64,000 bases of DNA, from assembly GCF_021869535.1 (NCBI RefSeq), contig NW_026262690.1, positions 93,215,995 through 93,279,994 on the forward strand, written 5' to 3'. Source of the stretch: Mytilus californianus (Eukaryota > Mollusca > Bivalvia > Mytilida > Mytilidae). Within the stretch, counting starts at the first letter, position 1; every line of letters begins with the position of its first letter. Below are positions 10,833-23,459 of this stretch, one piece after another. Made by a program: the position numbers and the translations under genes. The notes beneath the pieces were generated by a model. It saw nothing but the letters and a program-made list of their open reading frames with translations, did no database searches and had not been told where the DNA came from.

Positions 10833-12227
10833 ATTTTATATGAAATTAATTCATATTTTCATATCATATGAATTAATTATTTAAAAAAAAACAACATTTC
10901 ATTATCTAAAAGAAAATTTTGCTGAAATGAAGACTTATGCAAAAGTCAGTGTATATAATGTGTAACACAGAATTCGTGATCAAAGCGATAAGTTGTTTCC
11001 TACACGGACCATAGGTAATGTTCTACTTCGTTGATACTAGTGGAGCTTGCAAGTGTTAAACAGAAGTAAATAAAGCAGAAAGATCTATCACTCATCTACC
11101 TTCTTTGAAAGAGAAAAATAAATAATTTTATCATCCTGAGACATTTTAATGAAATAATATTAACCACAAAGCATTTTTGATATTGATTTTCATTTGAAAT
11201 TCTGTGTTAATATTTCTACTTTGGCTTTGTGCCAACTTACTCTATTTTGTTGCTTGTTCTTTTTAATTCGAATTGTCAGATGTTTTCTTGGCTGGCTGTT
11301 TCTGATATGATATTATCGAGGTCATGAGAATGCGACATAAAATTTATTCAAACGGAAGTCGAAAAGTAAACGAATTCTGTGTTTGTAACATGGTATTTTA
11401 TACTGCATTAAAATGTATGCAATGCTTAAAAACTACGTCTTCTTATACACTTTTGCAACTTAAGAAAAAAAACTATAGATCTTTTATATAAATGTATCTT
11501 TTGCAAATTTTCCTGTCATACATGATATTTGAAAATCGATAACTGCCATTTTAAGTGAATGCGATTCCCTCTATTTTGTCTCATGGTTTGAATATTCAAA
11601 ATAAATTTACTAGTTATGAACATCGGCAAACCCCTGTCGAGTCTACTGTGTATTAAATTCGACATTCATCCAAGTGCTACAATATGAAAATTATAGCACA
11701 AATAGTTGAAACACAGTCAATATCAGGTAGTTTAATTCTATTCAAAAGTAAAATGATCATGTTTATTAAAAATTTATCATCAACCTGGAGTTCTTGTAAA
11801 TACTAAGAACAGTTGCAGTCCGGCATTCAGACTTCTTTTTTGGTATTTTTATTTTACTATGTGCGAGAATAGATAATTTTCTGTAGGTGCTGTATATAGG
11901 TATACAATAAGACCATATTATTTGAAGAGGGCTGAATTAATTCAGATTTTTTTAAATTACCAAACGGCTTCAATGCAAAGTCCAGGAAGATACTGTATTT
12001 CAAAGCTTGAAAACACACAGCGGGTGACGCAAATCGAACAGGAATTGACAACATTCAGAAAACGTTAGTTCACCTGAACTTAAACGGTGATCATGTTATC
12101 TAATTTGTTCTTTGATATTACTATCCTCCTCCTTTTTTTTAAATTTTGACAAAAGCATTTCTGTGTGGTTCAAGTAACGGCATAAAACATAAAGTATTAA
12201 ATGAAGAAAGTTGTATTTAAAGCAAGT
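10833..12227. other. AT-rich non-coding stretch
   Basis: No repeat of families A-F and no convincing exon. A 65-codon minus frame at 11857-12054 has no recognisable content. Confidence 0.5.
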
Positions 12228-12422
12228 ATGTATATGCCTGGCCAAAGTTAAGAGTCTGTAATTCAGCAGTTGTCGTTGGTTGCTGTCTGTCATATTTGTT
12301 TTTGTCATAAGTTTTTTTGTTTTTTTGTTGTTTTTTTTTTAAATTGTTTCACATTTTGTCATGTCAGGACCTTTTATAGCCAACTATAGTTGTCTCATTG
12401 GCAATCATACCACGCCTACTTT
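12228..12422 (+). repeat. Repeat A, internally deleted
   Basis: GAGTCTGTAATTCAGCAGTT, GTCGTTGGTTGCTGTCTGTC, ATGTCAGGACCTTTTATAGC and GTTGTCTCATTGGCAATCAT are present. The block with the GGCCGTACG word is missing. Confidence 0.7.
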
Positions 12423-15400
12423 TTACTTATTTTTTCAATCGTCTCTAGATAGGCCTGGTGTATGCTCATAACAAATTTTATGGCAAAACAATGTCTTCCT
12501 GTATTGTTTAATAACTGCTTTCATATTAGTTTTCCTTTTGTCTTAATCATGTCAAACATTATATACTTTGATAAATATCATCTTTATTATAATCTACTCT
12601 TTAAAAGATAAAGAACTTAGATAATCATTTGTTTTGTATTATCAGATACGAAGATCTGGTCTACGGAAGCTAGTAACTGTCTGAAATAAGACATTTTTAT
12701 TGCTTTTTAACAATTATGGTGTCTCTATACACATTATAAGACAAAAACTGATATCGCATGTGGTCAATGCTATGATTAGTACATATTAACTAATTACATA
12801 CATAGATAAATCACACAGACCTACCACTGCAACTTCAAGTGGAAGTGGTTCACCGGAAAAGGAGAAACAGAAAGTACCAAGGCGTGACCTACATCTGTCG
12901 ATCAAATGTAAGGGCTGCATTGTAAAATCGTGGTCAAAAATGAAAAAGCACAGACAAGAAACCCGTTCACAAACAATGATTTTTATATTTATCAGAAACC
13001 GGAACTCTATTAAAACTGTTGGACGACTAAGGTTTTTTTTATATCAACGTTGCTAAACAAACAAGGAATTTTCCCTGTTTTTGTCTCAAATTGTTTAAAT
13101 TGAAAGTTGTTGAATTTGAATGATAAAAGTTCTAAATAGCAAAATATTATCAGTACTTAATATTGTTTTTGAATACTATTTTGAATTAATCTTGCAAATT
13201 TTTTCATGTTTTGTAGAATTTTTCATCGAAGAATATCCGGATCGAAAATGAGAAAAGAAAAATGCATACTTTTTTACCTTCAAAAGAATTTCGTTTATGA
13301 TTATCTTTATTATTATTTTTCGTTAATACTAAAAAAAAAATTTAAGCTATTTAAACCTTTCTTTTAAGCATGTACTATCTACTTCAGAATAGTAACCTTT
13401 GGTTATTAGAATCTGAATGGGAATTTTCGTAGAGATCGAGATACTCCTTGAAAATGGTTCTGGCGTGACATAAAAGCGGGAGAAATCGGACTTTCTTTTT
13501 TATACAAGACTAGATTACTGAATTAAATAACGGTTTGAAATCAATACGTAGAAAAAGACTTGAATCAAAAATCAAAAGAGTTTAATTTTTTATCATAAAA
13601 ATCATCATTAAAGATGGACAGTGTGAATTTACCTTAGCATCTGAAGGCTTTTGGGACAAAACGGAATGAATGATCGAGTTTCGGACATTGCGAACATCAA
13701 ATTATTTTAGAAAAACCATTTTGTGATCTACGTACTGCATGATGTTTGGTTATTTTAATCTGTAATGAAATTATTTTGATTAAGAAAATTTCTTTGATAT
13801 CAAATATTGAAAATCCCAACCAATGACCTGCTTCGTCTCTGCGTGTGATATTGAATGATCAGAATGTAAGAGGAAAGATAACTCTATTTACTCTTCTGAG
13901 ATGATACCTGAATGACGCTTATTCAAATGTCGACAGCTTGAAACTTTCCTCGAAAAGGCAAAATTTTAGTATATTATTGTTAAAAAGAAATGAACGCCTA
14001 TATTGTATAAATAAGAAAGACACAAATCTGGTAGAAAATAATCTCTAATTTCGGTAAGTGTAGACAGAATTGAAAATTTGCGGATGAACGAGAAAACCCA
14101 CTAGAGTTAACAAAGAAGTGGCACGAACAGATAAAAATATAGGAAGAACAATCAACACACCGACATATATGGACAAACAATATTATAAATTATTATTCTT
14201 AAAATTCTAATTTAATTAATATACTGCGTTTAAAGATACGATTGAAAGTTCCATATTGCATTCTAAGCTACTCGTTCAAAGGTATCGTTAAACGAGTTTT
14301 CGTTTTCCGTTAACACATGTTCGACATACAATCAAGTTTAATAGAATATCTGTCAGACGCGTATGGGCGAAATAAACTCGGTCAAGTTGTTTTTAGATCA
14401 AATTGAAAAACTACATGCATATGCTCATCTGTCATCAGATAATGATCTTTCATCGATTTTTCTAAACGCATTGTATAAGAAATAATTAAAGGGACATATT
14501 TTAAGGTAAATCAGATAATAATTAAAAAGGATAAAGAAAATAACTAAAAATATTGGACGGAACAAATAACAACAACACTTGACTCTTCCGGAAAAAATAG
14601 ACGTACAAAAAAAGACAACCAATAGTGAACAACACGTGATCAGTGCACGTGATCAAGACAGGTTGACTTGATACAGGCACACATGTGACGGGTAACGTGC
14701 GCTGACAATGGAATTTTTTAATTGTAATCTGAAGAACACAATACAAAATGAAAAATATAAAACAAAAATGATTGAATAACGAGAGAGCGTGACATTAACT
14801 TTATACGAGGCATCGAATTCAACTTCCCCGTTCTGCCCGGACGTAGCTGCGTATATACACATACCTAACAACCAAATGTACTTTACCCCTTTTTGTTAGG
14901 GGTTTCCCGATGAAAGGAAGAAGTACAGAGATCATGAAAGTATAGCACAGTCAATCCTTTGGGTGTAGTTATTATAGCTACCCGTGTGTAGAAGTTATCT
15001 CATCGAAGTTATCATTTTTTATTTTTTTAACGAACTTAAGCAGCTGAGAAGACCAGAACAATCCGATGAATGCAATGAGGATTTTGCACTATGTTAGATT
15101 ACTGCAGCTCCAATCGGACAACAAACATGATTGATCGACGAATGAAAATATGGCTTCCGTTGTCATAATATCCTCTAGAGAACCACTAAACTAACTGAAA
15201 CAAAATATAACTGGAAGGTTCCTGATGCGATAACTATATACTGCTGAATGTTTTATGAGAGGATATAGTCACGATTTTTGGTTCTCTGAAATGATTAAAT
15301 TAATGGACTTCTTACAGGCAAGCTATTGCTTGCAAATCATTTGTATCTACTCTGATACATGGATAGACGTTTTCCAGCGTAAAATGATCGCATCTGTTTA

Positions 15401-16207
15401 ATGGACCAGAGCTATAATGTACTCAAATGAGAGAATAAAAATGGTGAAATAAAACATGGCTGCAATGATGTGTTTATAGTTCTTTCATAAGAAACCGTTG
15501 GGCAATAGATTGCTATGGTATACATATGTGATTTTCTCATATTTGTTTTTGTTCATATTAAATTTAGTTATTTCGAAATTATTAATTGCTTATTTTTAGA
15601 AATTAAAAGCTCGCCTTCGTTAATTATCATGCACGGATTTATTATCTAATTTCACATCATGTATTAAGTGGTTGCATGATCTTTACAAAGTGTTGTTTTC
15701 CTGAATTTATGATATCACACTTCGACAAGTGGTATCATTATAGTCATGTAATTTCATGAAATGGTATTAAAATTTTTTACAAATCTCTTATTTCAATAAT
15801 CAAAACAAGTCCTATTTTTGGACTAAACTGTTTAAGTAACTAGTACGTGCTCTTTTTTGTAAATAATACCAATCAAAAATACATAACTGCAGAATTGATG
15901 AAACTAAAACAGAAGAAAATAATAAAAGTTATTAATCTGTTGTCGAAATCTTGATACTGCGATGCAATTGCAATGAGGTAACCCAAAGTGAACCGTTGTA
16001 CAATTTGTTTTCTTCAGGAAAAAATATAATAGAGGTTTACACATAAATAGGTGATCATATTTCAAAGACACGGAATCTTATCTGTCCTCCAATTTTACAC
16101 TGGTCGTGTCATTTAATTCGAGCTTATTATTTACAATGTTTTAAATTCAATTTTCATGATTTTTCATATTGAGAATCAACTGAAAAATACTTTATATAGT
16201 TTCTAAT
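12423..16207. other. Long intergenic stretch without recognised features
   Basis: About 3.8 kb with only short chance frames (60-74 codons, minus strand near 14000-14870) and none of the window's repeat families. It could hold distal regulatory sequence, but nothing in it is identifiable. Confidence 0.5.
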
Positions 16208-16486
16208 CAGGAATCTGATGTTCAGTAGTTGTCGTTTGTTGATGTGGTTCATAAGTGTTTCTTGTTTCTCGTTTTTTATATAGATAAGACCGTTGGTTTT
16301 CCCTTTTGAATGGTTTTACATTAGTAATTTTTGGGGCCCTTTATAGCTTGCTGTTCGGTGTGAGCCAAGGCTCCGTGTTGAAGACCGCACTTTAACCTCT
16401 AATGGTTTAGTTTTGTAGGTTTTGACTTGGATGGAGAGTTGTCTCATCATGGCACTCATACCACATCTTCTTATATCTATTTAATA
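16208..16486 (+). repeat. Repeat B, a relative of repeat A
   Basis: GGAATCTGATGTTCAGTAGT, TGTCGTTTGTTGATGTGGTT, TTTTTGGGGCCCTTTATAGC, GGTGTGAGCCAAGGCTCCGT, ACTTGGATGGAGAGTTGTCT and GGCACTCATACCACATCTTC. The block order parallels repeat A, but GTGAGCCAAGGCTCC is specific to B. Confidence 0.8.
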
Positions 16487-17038
16487 GTTGTGTTTATTCG
16501 AATGCAACCAAAGCTTTTAGGAGAGACATCCGTGCAGAGATATCAAATCTTCTAATGTTCGTTGTGAATTGAATTAATGTGACCTTACTTATAAGCGAAC
16601 TTCAGTTTTCATATATTTTTGTGTAGTTGAAAGGTAAAACAAATTATTTTGTCATTTCAAATTTTCTTCCTTATTTTCTATTCCGTGGTATTGTTCTTGG
16701 ATTTTGATTTCGAACCACTTGTTCTCTACATGCCGAGCAGTTATTTAGTTTAAACAATATTTATTCAGATAAATCAACATTAAACGATATTATACAAATG
16801 AAATAAATATTAAGGATTCAGAAACAAGCAATTTGCTTTTACAAATCTGTCTCCTTTTACAAAAAAAAATACAATACATAAATATAATTACTGGCATGCT
16901 CTTTAATAAATATATGAATATGAAAATGAAAAAGGTGGAAAATACTTAAGAGAAGAAGAAAAAAAAAGTAAACATGATTTTTTGTAATGTATACAGTGTG
17001 AGATGCTTGGGCTCCTATTGAATAATGAAGCATTAACA

Positions 17039-17490
17039 TCAAGGGTTAAAACGTTTACTTTTTATAATATATTTCTGCACCAAACTAAATAAAAGACTAT
17101 TTGGGTCATCTGAAAGTACCGTTGATCCAAAAAGCAAAGTTTTTGTGTCAACTTGGACAGGAAGAACTGAAACAGAATCTAATAGTTCATGTCTTAAATC
17201 AGTGTATATGGGACAAGATAACAGGAAGTGAGAATTTGTTTCTACATCACCACAACGACAATTTGGAGAGTCTACTAAATTACGAAGGAATAGGTGAGAA
17301 TTCAATGAACTTGAATCCATTCTTAAGCGAGCATGAAGAATTTGACCAAAACGATATCCTATATAATAATACGTTGGGGCCTTACTATTTTGGGTAAACA
17401 TTTTTATGTTTAAGTTAAGAAGTTAAGAGTGTTCCATAGTTTTGTTGTTGCTGGGATGAAATATTCAGAGTATAAACGGGTCCGTGTGTT
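17039..17490 (-). pseudogene. 5'-truncated LINE (non-LTR retrotransposon) C-terminal relic
   Basis: The minus-strand frame 17401-17039 gives 120 codons with ILHARLRMDSSSLNSHLFLR, NLVDSPNCRCGDVETNSHFL and LSCPIYTDLRHELL, the Cys/His knuckle (C-C-H-C) that follows the reverse transcriptase in many LINE ORF2 proteins. Upstream, in another frame, VNTRTRLYSEYFIPATTKLW extends it to about 17490, so a frameshift lies near 17405. The RT domain itself is absent, as expected of 5' truncation. The 98-codon plus-strand frame over the same bases is a shadow. Confidence 0.85.
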
Positions 17491-17681
17491 GACTTGTGTA
17501 ATAATATTTCTTTGTCTTGTGTTGATACAAAAGGCATATTCAAACTTCCGATAAGTTATTTACTTCCTCTGCACCTGTTTCCCATTCCGATATTTATGGG
17601 ATTTCTTTTCTTTCTAGTTCCCTGTTAGAAAATTTTTCCATATGCATGTTTCCCTGTAAGCAATTATCAAATAGAGCTGAA

Positions 17682-17890
17682 GATACAAAAGACATTTTCA
17701 AACTTCCGATAAGTCGAAGACACACTGACAACGCCCTGGCAATAAAACGAAAAATGACCCAAAGACAAACATAAGTCTAAAACACAACATGAAAACTAAA
17801 GACTAAGCAACACAAACCATACTAAAAATCGGGGTTGATCTCATATGCTCCGAAAGGGTTAGCAGATCCTGCTCCACATGTGAGAGGGAG
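17682..17890 (-). repeat. PLE 3' tail (family D), 5'-truncated copy
   Basis: Contains AAGTCGAAGACACACTGACA, CGCCCTGGCAATAAAACG, ACTAAAGACTAAGCAACAC, CGGGGTTGATCTCATATGCT and AGATCCTGCTCCACATGTGA, a near-complete family D tail. Confidence 0.8.
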
Positions 17891-19184
17891 ATTAAGTCAA
17901 AAGTATTTCCTTGCATGCTTGTAGATCATTGTGTGCTTCCATATATATATTTGTTCACATGTATACGCCCGTTTATGTTACTATATAATATGGATTTTTA
18001 TTCTTTCTTTGATCCGATTACTAGTAAATAAAATTAAATGGCCGCTAAATGTATTTCATTTCTTTTTGTTGGGAAGACCATGGCTATAAACAGAGATATG
18101 ATGTTGTTCTCACACATGTCATAGTAAATCCTATTTTAACGAGAACTCTTGGTTGGCATTTTGGGTGTTCTACCGTCAAAGTCATCATAGGATTTTTTGC
18201 CCCTATTCCCAAGTAAAAATTGTCAAAAAAATAAACTAAGTTTCCATAAACAAAAGGACAATACCAAGTAAGAGTTTAACCGAAGAAATTCTGTTAATTG
18301 CACAGTTAGCCTAGATCCAACCAAAACATTATTATTTATAGCACAATCAACCAAGAACGAGCCAAATGAATTATGGTAAAAATTAGAACTCTTCGTTTAG
18401 TTCATCGTAAAATGTGTGCAAAGAAGTCCAGACGTTAAGCCTAGAATCTAAGCTTTTAACGAAGAAGCCCGGATGTCAGCAAGGTCTCATGAAAAAACCC
18501 TGAATAAAACCTTTTGATGACATGTTGGGAGGTGTTTGAAAAACTTTAAATAGGGTCAACAAATTTATTAAAAAAACAATCGATTGTAAAGATTGCTTTT
18601 CTTCCAGTCTTTATTTTCGAGGTACACAAAAAATCTATCTATTATCTTAGACACATGCGTTATTAAAGCGAACTTCGGAGTTTCTGAATCCTTTTATTTT
18701 TTTATACATTTAGATATGCATATATCATTCATTCATTCGTTTATTATTAACCCAAACTGTACACTGTAAAAACAGTGTTTAGATTCTAAACACAAATCTA
18801 AACACTTTTTCTGTGTACGTTTTGAAACACGTTTAGCATCTAAACATGTTTAGATTTTAACAAGTGTTTAGATTTCAACAAGTGTTTAGATGTCAGATGT
18901 TTAGAAATGTATGCTGTTTAGACCGTAGAACTGTTAGGCTACTAGTACTATGATTTTACAGGAACTACTGGTGGTACAGCACTACAGATTGGATACTAAT
19001 AGTGCATTGTATAATATTGTAGAATATACAATTCAAGTGTAAAAATCTGCTTAAATGTCCTTGCAATTATTTTTACCATCATTTGTCCTCGTCAATACAG
19101 AATACTAAAGCTAGAAAAATGCAGTAATAATAATAGGGTTACACATTTTTAATTTTTATTCTTCCTGGAGGCCTAAGAAAAGTC

Positions 19185-19372
19185 TGTAAACCATAAGACC
19201 AAGTTTAACCCACCATTATTTTTAAAGGAAAATGCCTGTACCAAGTAAGGAATATAACAGGGTTTTTTTTCAATTGGTCTGTTGGTTATGTAGTCAAGTG
19301 TTTGATTTTGTCAGGTTTTATGGACCTTTACCTTTTTAAATACAATAAGGAGTTTGGTTCTTCTATTTTTTT
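19185..19372 (+). repeat. Family E-like tail inside the CACTG element
   Basis: AAACCATAAGACCAAGTTTA, CCCACCATTATTTTTAAAGG, AAATGCCTGTACCAAGT and AGGAGTTTGGTTCTTCTATT are diverged family E words. The copy is nested within the 18.76-21.82 kb inverted-repeat element. Confidence 0.5.
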
Positions 19373-19701
19373 TTTATTCCAGACTTGAGGATAACATACA
19401 ATCTATTCAAATTATTTCAATATTTTATTTAAAAGTCTCACTTAAAGCAAACAAAAAATACAATTATAAATCTTGATATAAATGTACAGATTTATGAGAG
19501 ACAATAACAACTTTACATTATTTTCCCTTGAAAAATTTTAACATTTTCATCACCAATTTCATAAGTGTTAATAGATTTAATAAAAAGAATTTGCCATAGA
19601 TAGCTATATAGTCATTAACAGGAAAATGTAAAATCACATGAATTTTATCCTCAACAAAACAGAAATTGTCAGTCCATCCCCTATCATACAGGAATTGTTC
19701 A

Positions 19702-21126
19702 TTACGGAACAATCTTCTTTTGAATGATAAAGGCTCTTGGTGAGCATTTCTTTTTGGTTGTCAGGTGAACTTTTGTAAACTGAAACGAAAAAAAGGAAAC
19801 CTTCAAGTACATGTACATTTGTAGTGCAACAGTCACTTATTCTTATATCAAAATACATTAAACAAGGTTCTCAAAAGATTCTTGCAAAAGAAAAATACAA
19901 ATTGTAGTTAAAAAGACAACACTTTAAACCATGTACACATCAATAGACAAATAAATAAAAGGGAATAATATAGCATGCAAGTTTTTTTATATTTTTAAAA
20001 CAAAATCCTCGATTTCTGAGAGCTACAGCCTTTTCTCTTATTTATAATATATTTTTTTTAGAATTACCAATTTTTCTATTTTCAACAGGATAAATACTAG
20101 AGTATGAATTAACCTTCATTTTTCAATCATATTACAATGTATTATAGTTCTATTGGCTACTTAATAATATACTTATATATTTTTACTTACATCTGCTTTT
20201 GAAATTAAGTCATCCTTTTCTTTCTTTGTTGTTTTATATCTGATCTTTTCTTCAATTTGATCTATATTCTAGGGATTTCATTCCCACTACTGTGTCACAG
20301 TCCTATAAATACATACAAACAAATTATTAAATTTATTTACAGGTTTAAATAAAATATATTTATAACTTGTCGGTTTATTTTCAACTTATGATTTTGAATG
20401 TTCTTTTGGTATTCTTAGTTTCTCTTTGACAAATGTAGTGTAACTATAATTTCAGTGTTTATATGTGTAAAAGATGTTGCACTATGGGCCATTGGGATCT
20501 TATTTCTTGCAAAGTTAAAATACATGAAACTATGATTTTATGTACAGGGACGAATACTGTTACCTATACAGTATGTAAATAAAAACTCAATGATGTTTCA
20601 CTAACAAAATCAAAGATACATACATTAAAATGTGTGCATAGACATAATAGACTGACTGTTACTTCTGAAAATTCAGTGAACTACAACGGTACTAGTTTTG
20701 TCTAGTCCAAATAATTATGACGTCTTGAAAGGCTATTTTATTTTTTTGCTTTGAAGTCTTACAGCGACGTCACAATGCATTCTTAATAGCACGAAAACCC
20801 ACGAGACGAGGATACAAGAGTCAAGACCCCCCCCCCCCTTTCCCCGAATTAAATGTTTGCTCCTTTCAACAATATCAGAGTCAGAACAATGAGGGGAAGG
20901 GGGTCCGGACACCTTAAAGAGATACATATAGGTTAACAGTTTAATGCACATATTCCTAACTAAGCCTGTTTTGTGCCCCACCCCCTTTTTACGAAATCTG
21001 GATTTGCTTACCTTCCGCTGCTGTAATAATTGTTAAGCTGGCTTTTGATTCCGTCAATAGTCTAACAAGATCTTCTGTATCTGTTGCATCGTCCATAGAT
21101 ATATTTGCTTGGTCGATGGGATCCAT
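19702..21126 (-). CDS. Possible small three-exon gene inside the CACTG element
   Basis: Exon 1 (21126-21012) has an ATG and 38 acidic, open codons (MDPIDQANISMDDATDTEDL...) ending at a GTAAGC donor. Exon 2 (20261-20191) gives 24 codons, lysine- and glutamate-rich (DQIEEKIRYKTTKKEKDDLI), with a GTAAGT donor. Exon 3 (19779-19702) starts after TTTTTTTCGTTTCAG and ends in TAA after 25 codons (FTKVHLTTKKKCSPRAF...). Phases agree (1, then 0), for 87 codons in all. Skipping exon 2 also stays open and gives a different 48-codon end. An AATAAA follows near 19430. The acceptor of exon 2 is weak. I recognise no family. It may be a transposon accessory protein, a captured host fragment or chance. Confidence 0.35.
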
Positions 21127-21818
21127 TGTTTTAAATTTTGTTTGTCTTTGGCGGGTCTGAAGGCGTCTGTATCAAATTACCAAGGATGATAACTCTGTTC
21201 GTTAAATAAAATCAGATCATAGTCGGACAACGACTCCGGAAATTAGAGAAAATATTCACTCATATCTTCCTTATAAATACTATCAAGATTCAGTAAAAGA
21301 AAGTAATTGCTTAACATAAAGAAATTTTAATTGATAGTAAATCTATAATCTTACAACACAAAAAAGGGCCGCGGAACTCATTTGGGGAAGATGATATGAA
21401 TTGTTCTCATAAGTAGCTCATACCAGGAACATATATATTCAAATTTGACTCATACTTGGGACTGATTTGTAAATATAATTATCTGTTCCATAATTTTCAT
21501 TTCAATAAAACCGAGATAGTGTCACAGAATACGTTGGAATATGTAGGAACATAGAGTAAAAAGGTGAAATCAGTAATGAAGTGGTATAATGTGTTTAGGT
21601 GTTTAAGAAAGTGTTTCAGAAGTGTTTAGATGCTATTTAATGTTTAGCTTACTGATAACATTCACAGATAATAAAACTGCAACACGTTTAAATTCTAAAC
21701 ATGTTTAGGTTTCAATGTGTTTACGTGAATATCCGTTTAGATCCTAAACGCTTTCCTAAACACGTTTAGATCTAAACATGTTGTAGATGTGTTTCAATTC
21801 TAAACGCCGTTTTTACAG

Positions 21819-22060
21819 TGTACTCTGGTGCAGCTCTAGTTCCTCCGTCTGAAGTGTACTTAACCACGTCGGGCTGGAATTTGGTGGTTTATTACGATGC
21901 CTCTTATAGGCAAAGTGCTATGCTCTCTGCATTTTGTGGTACAACTTACATCTGTCCTTATGAGCCTGTTGCAAGTCAAAATGTTTGCTTCAGTCCAAAA
22001 TGCCCTCATTTTCAATTTTGCTGTCCAAAGTTCCAACCTTTATCCCGGTCGACCCACTCT
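21819..22060 (+). CDS. Candidate exon of an unknown cysteine-containing protein, abutting the transposon end
   Basis: Starting right after the AG of TTTTTACAG, which is the terminus of the CACTG element, 80 codons are open up to a strong GTAAGA donor at 22061. The translation has six cysteines in its second half (FCGTTYIC, NVCF, KCPHFQFCC) and a base composition richer in GC than the flanks. The frame happens to stay open unspliced to 22381, and an AATAAA lies at 22386. No domain is recognised and no partner exons were found, so this may be a disrupted host exon or a chance open stretch. Confidence 0.3.
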
Positions 22061-22391
22061 GTAAGATCTCTTGTTACTTTTTGTTCGTTCGAAATATGCA
22101 AGAAATATTTGCCACTGGACAATAAGCAAAAGACAATCAATCAATTAATCAATTGTTTAGTTTTATTTTGTTTTCCGTATTCCTTATTATTATTTGACAT
22201 TATGGGATTTGTGTGTGTGGTATTGCGTATGAATTTTCGGCATTTTAATTTTTCCTTCTGTATTTTGTTTTGTTTCCCCTATTTTCAAGAAACAAGAAAC
22301 CTATTTTTAGAAAGGGAGGGAAGACAGAAAACTGTTTCAGATTCATTTAGTGATAATTTCAATATGACGCATCCGAGATAAAGATAATAAA

Positions 22392-23459
22392 TGAGTGGAC
22401 ACTTCAAATTCGGGAAACCACACTCTAAGTTCATCAACCACTTGTTTATTATGAAGAGAATCCGAAAATTGAAAATACTTAGTATTTACATAATCATTGT
22501 TAGCAGTGAATCATCTTGTCGCATGCACGACACGAATATTTTCTTGCCCCTGCGTTGCAAATCACTTACAACTCCTAAATTGTACTGAAAATATATATCT
22601 TAAAGACTATGGAAGTACTCCCTGTAGGTGTCGTTTTTCTGTGAATGTATATTTTTTTCGGTTGTCCACAATGTTTTCCTGTGACCTTGTTTAGTTTTTT
22701 TTTGTATTTCGGTTTTGATACATTATTTCATAAACTATAGTGATAAACAATACGTTTTTCTTTAAAATCAGTTCATTTGTGTCTTTACAATATCAATGAT
22801 TTATCTCCGAACAGTAGGAATATTTAGCACTATATTAAGGTCGAGTAACAGTAAATGAGTAACTTATATAGATTTTGCATACAAACTTCGTAATGTTCAA
22901 CTTGAACAAAAAATCGAACAAAAATGATTTATGTCTTTTACTTTTGAATATGATTGATTGAAATACGCATTTGTATAGAATACACGTAAAAGCGATGGGT
23001 TATCAATTTCGCTTTTAATTCACAATATAAATCATAATGTACTGGTAGTGAAAAACGTAGAAGAACGACGGTTTATGGTTTCGACGTTTTGTCGAGTTTT
23101 TTTTTCCCACCATGCAGTTAAAGGTACATTGACTGATGAAAAATTGCCTGGTAATAATTATCTATCTTTTAAGAAAAATATTTGGACTTGGTGTCGAGAA
23201 ATTATGTTTTAAAGAAAGTTTTCCATTGATTTACCGTCTTTTAAAACAAATGTTTACCTAATTTGAGAGTTTTTATTTTATAATATATAATACCATAGTA
23301 AGTATAACTGTCAAAGAATTGCTTTATTATCTTTTTTATATTCAGTAAGGGTTAAACATGTTCAAGTTGTATGTAAAATCTCACACACAATCTCTGACAT
23401 AACCCACTTACTGTTCCTGTATTATTAACCCTGGCAATTGCATTTAACTCCACTCTTAA
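22392..23459. other. AT-rich stretch downstream of the candidate exon
   Basis: No domain-bearing frame. Two overlapping 65-codon frames (22391-22694) look incidental. Confidence 0.45.

Larger units (their letters stand above)
18762..21820. mobile_element. 3.06-kb DNA transposon-like element with CACTG ends (CMC-type by inference)
   Basis: The left end reads CACTGTAAAAACAGTGTTTA and the right end, reverse-complemented, CACTGTAAAAACGGCGTTTA. Both are flanked by TA. Each end carries an array of GTTTAGAT-type words, read in both orientations (18775-18930 and 21590-21815), a subterminal repeat layout typical of CACTA and related transposons. No transposase is recognised, so the element is non-autonomous. 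It contains a possible small spliced gene (19702-21126) and a diverged PLE tail (19185-19372). The superfamily rests on the CACTG end and the TA flank only. Confidence 0.75.

Noticed and set aside
17101-17397. 98-codon plus-strand frame
   Set aside because: Antisense shadow of the LINE relic, whose minus-strand translation has the Cys/His knuckle and LINE motifs.
18762-21820. Tc1/mariner assignment for the CACTG element because of its TA flanks
   Set aside because: The subterminal GTTTAGAT arrays and the CACTG end fit CACTA-Mirage-Chapaev-like elements better; no DDE/D transposase was seen to decide.
21818-22381. 187-codon plus-strand frame taken as one complete protein
   Set aside because: It begins at GTG within the transposon end and its second half is hydrophobic and AT-rich like translated non-coding DNA. 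Only the part to the GTAAGA donor at 22061 looks exon-like, and it is reported as such with low confidence.
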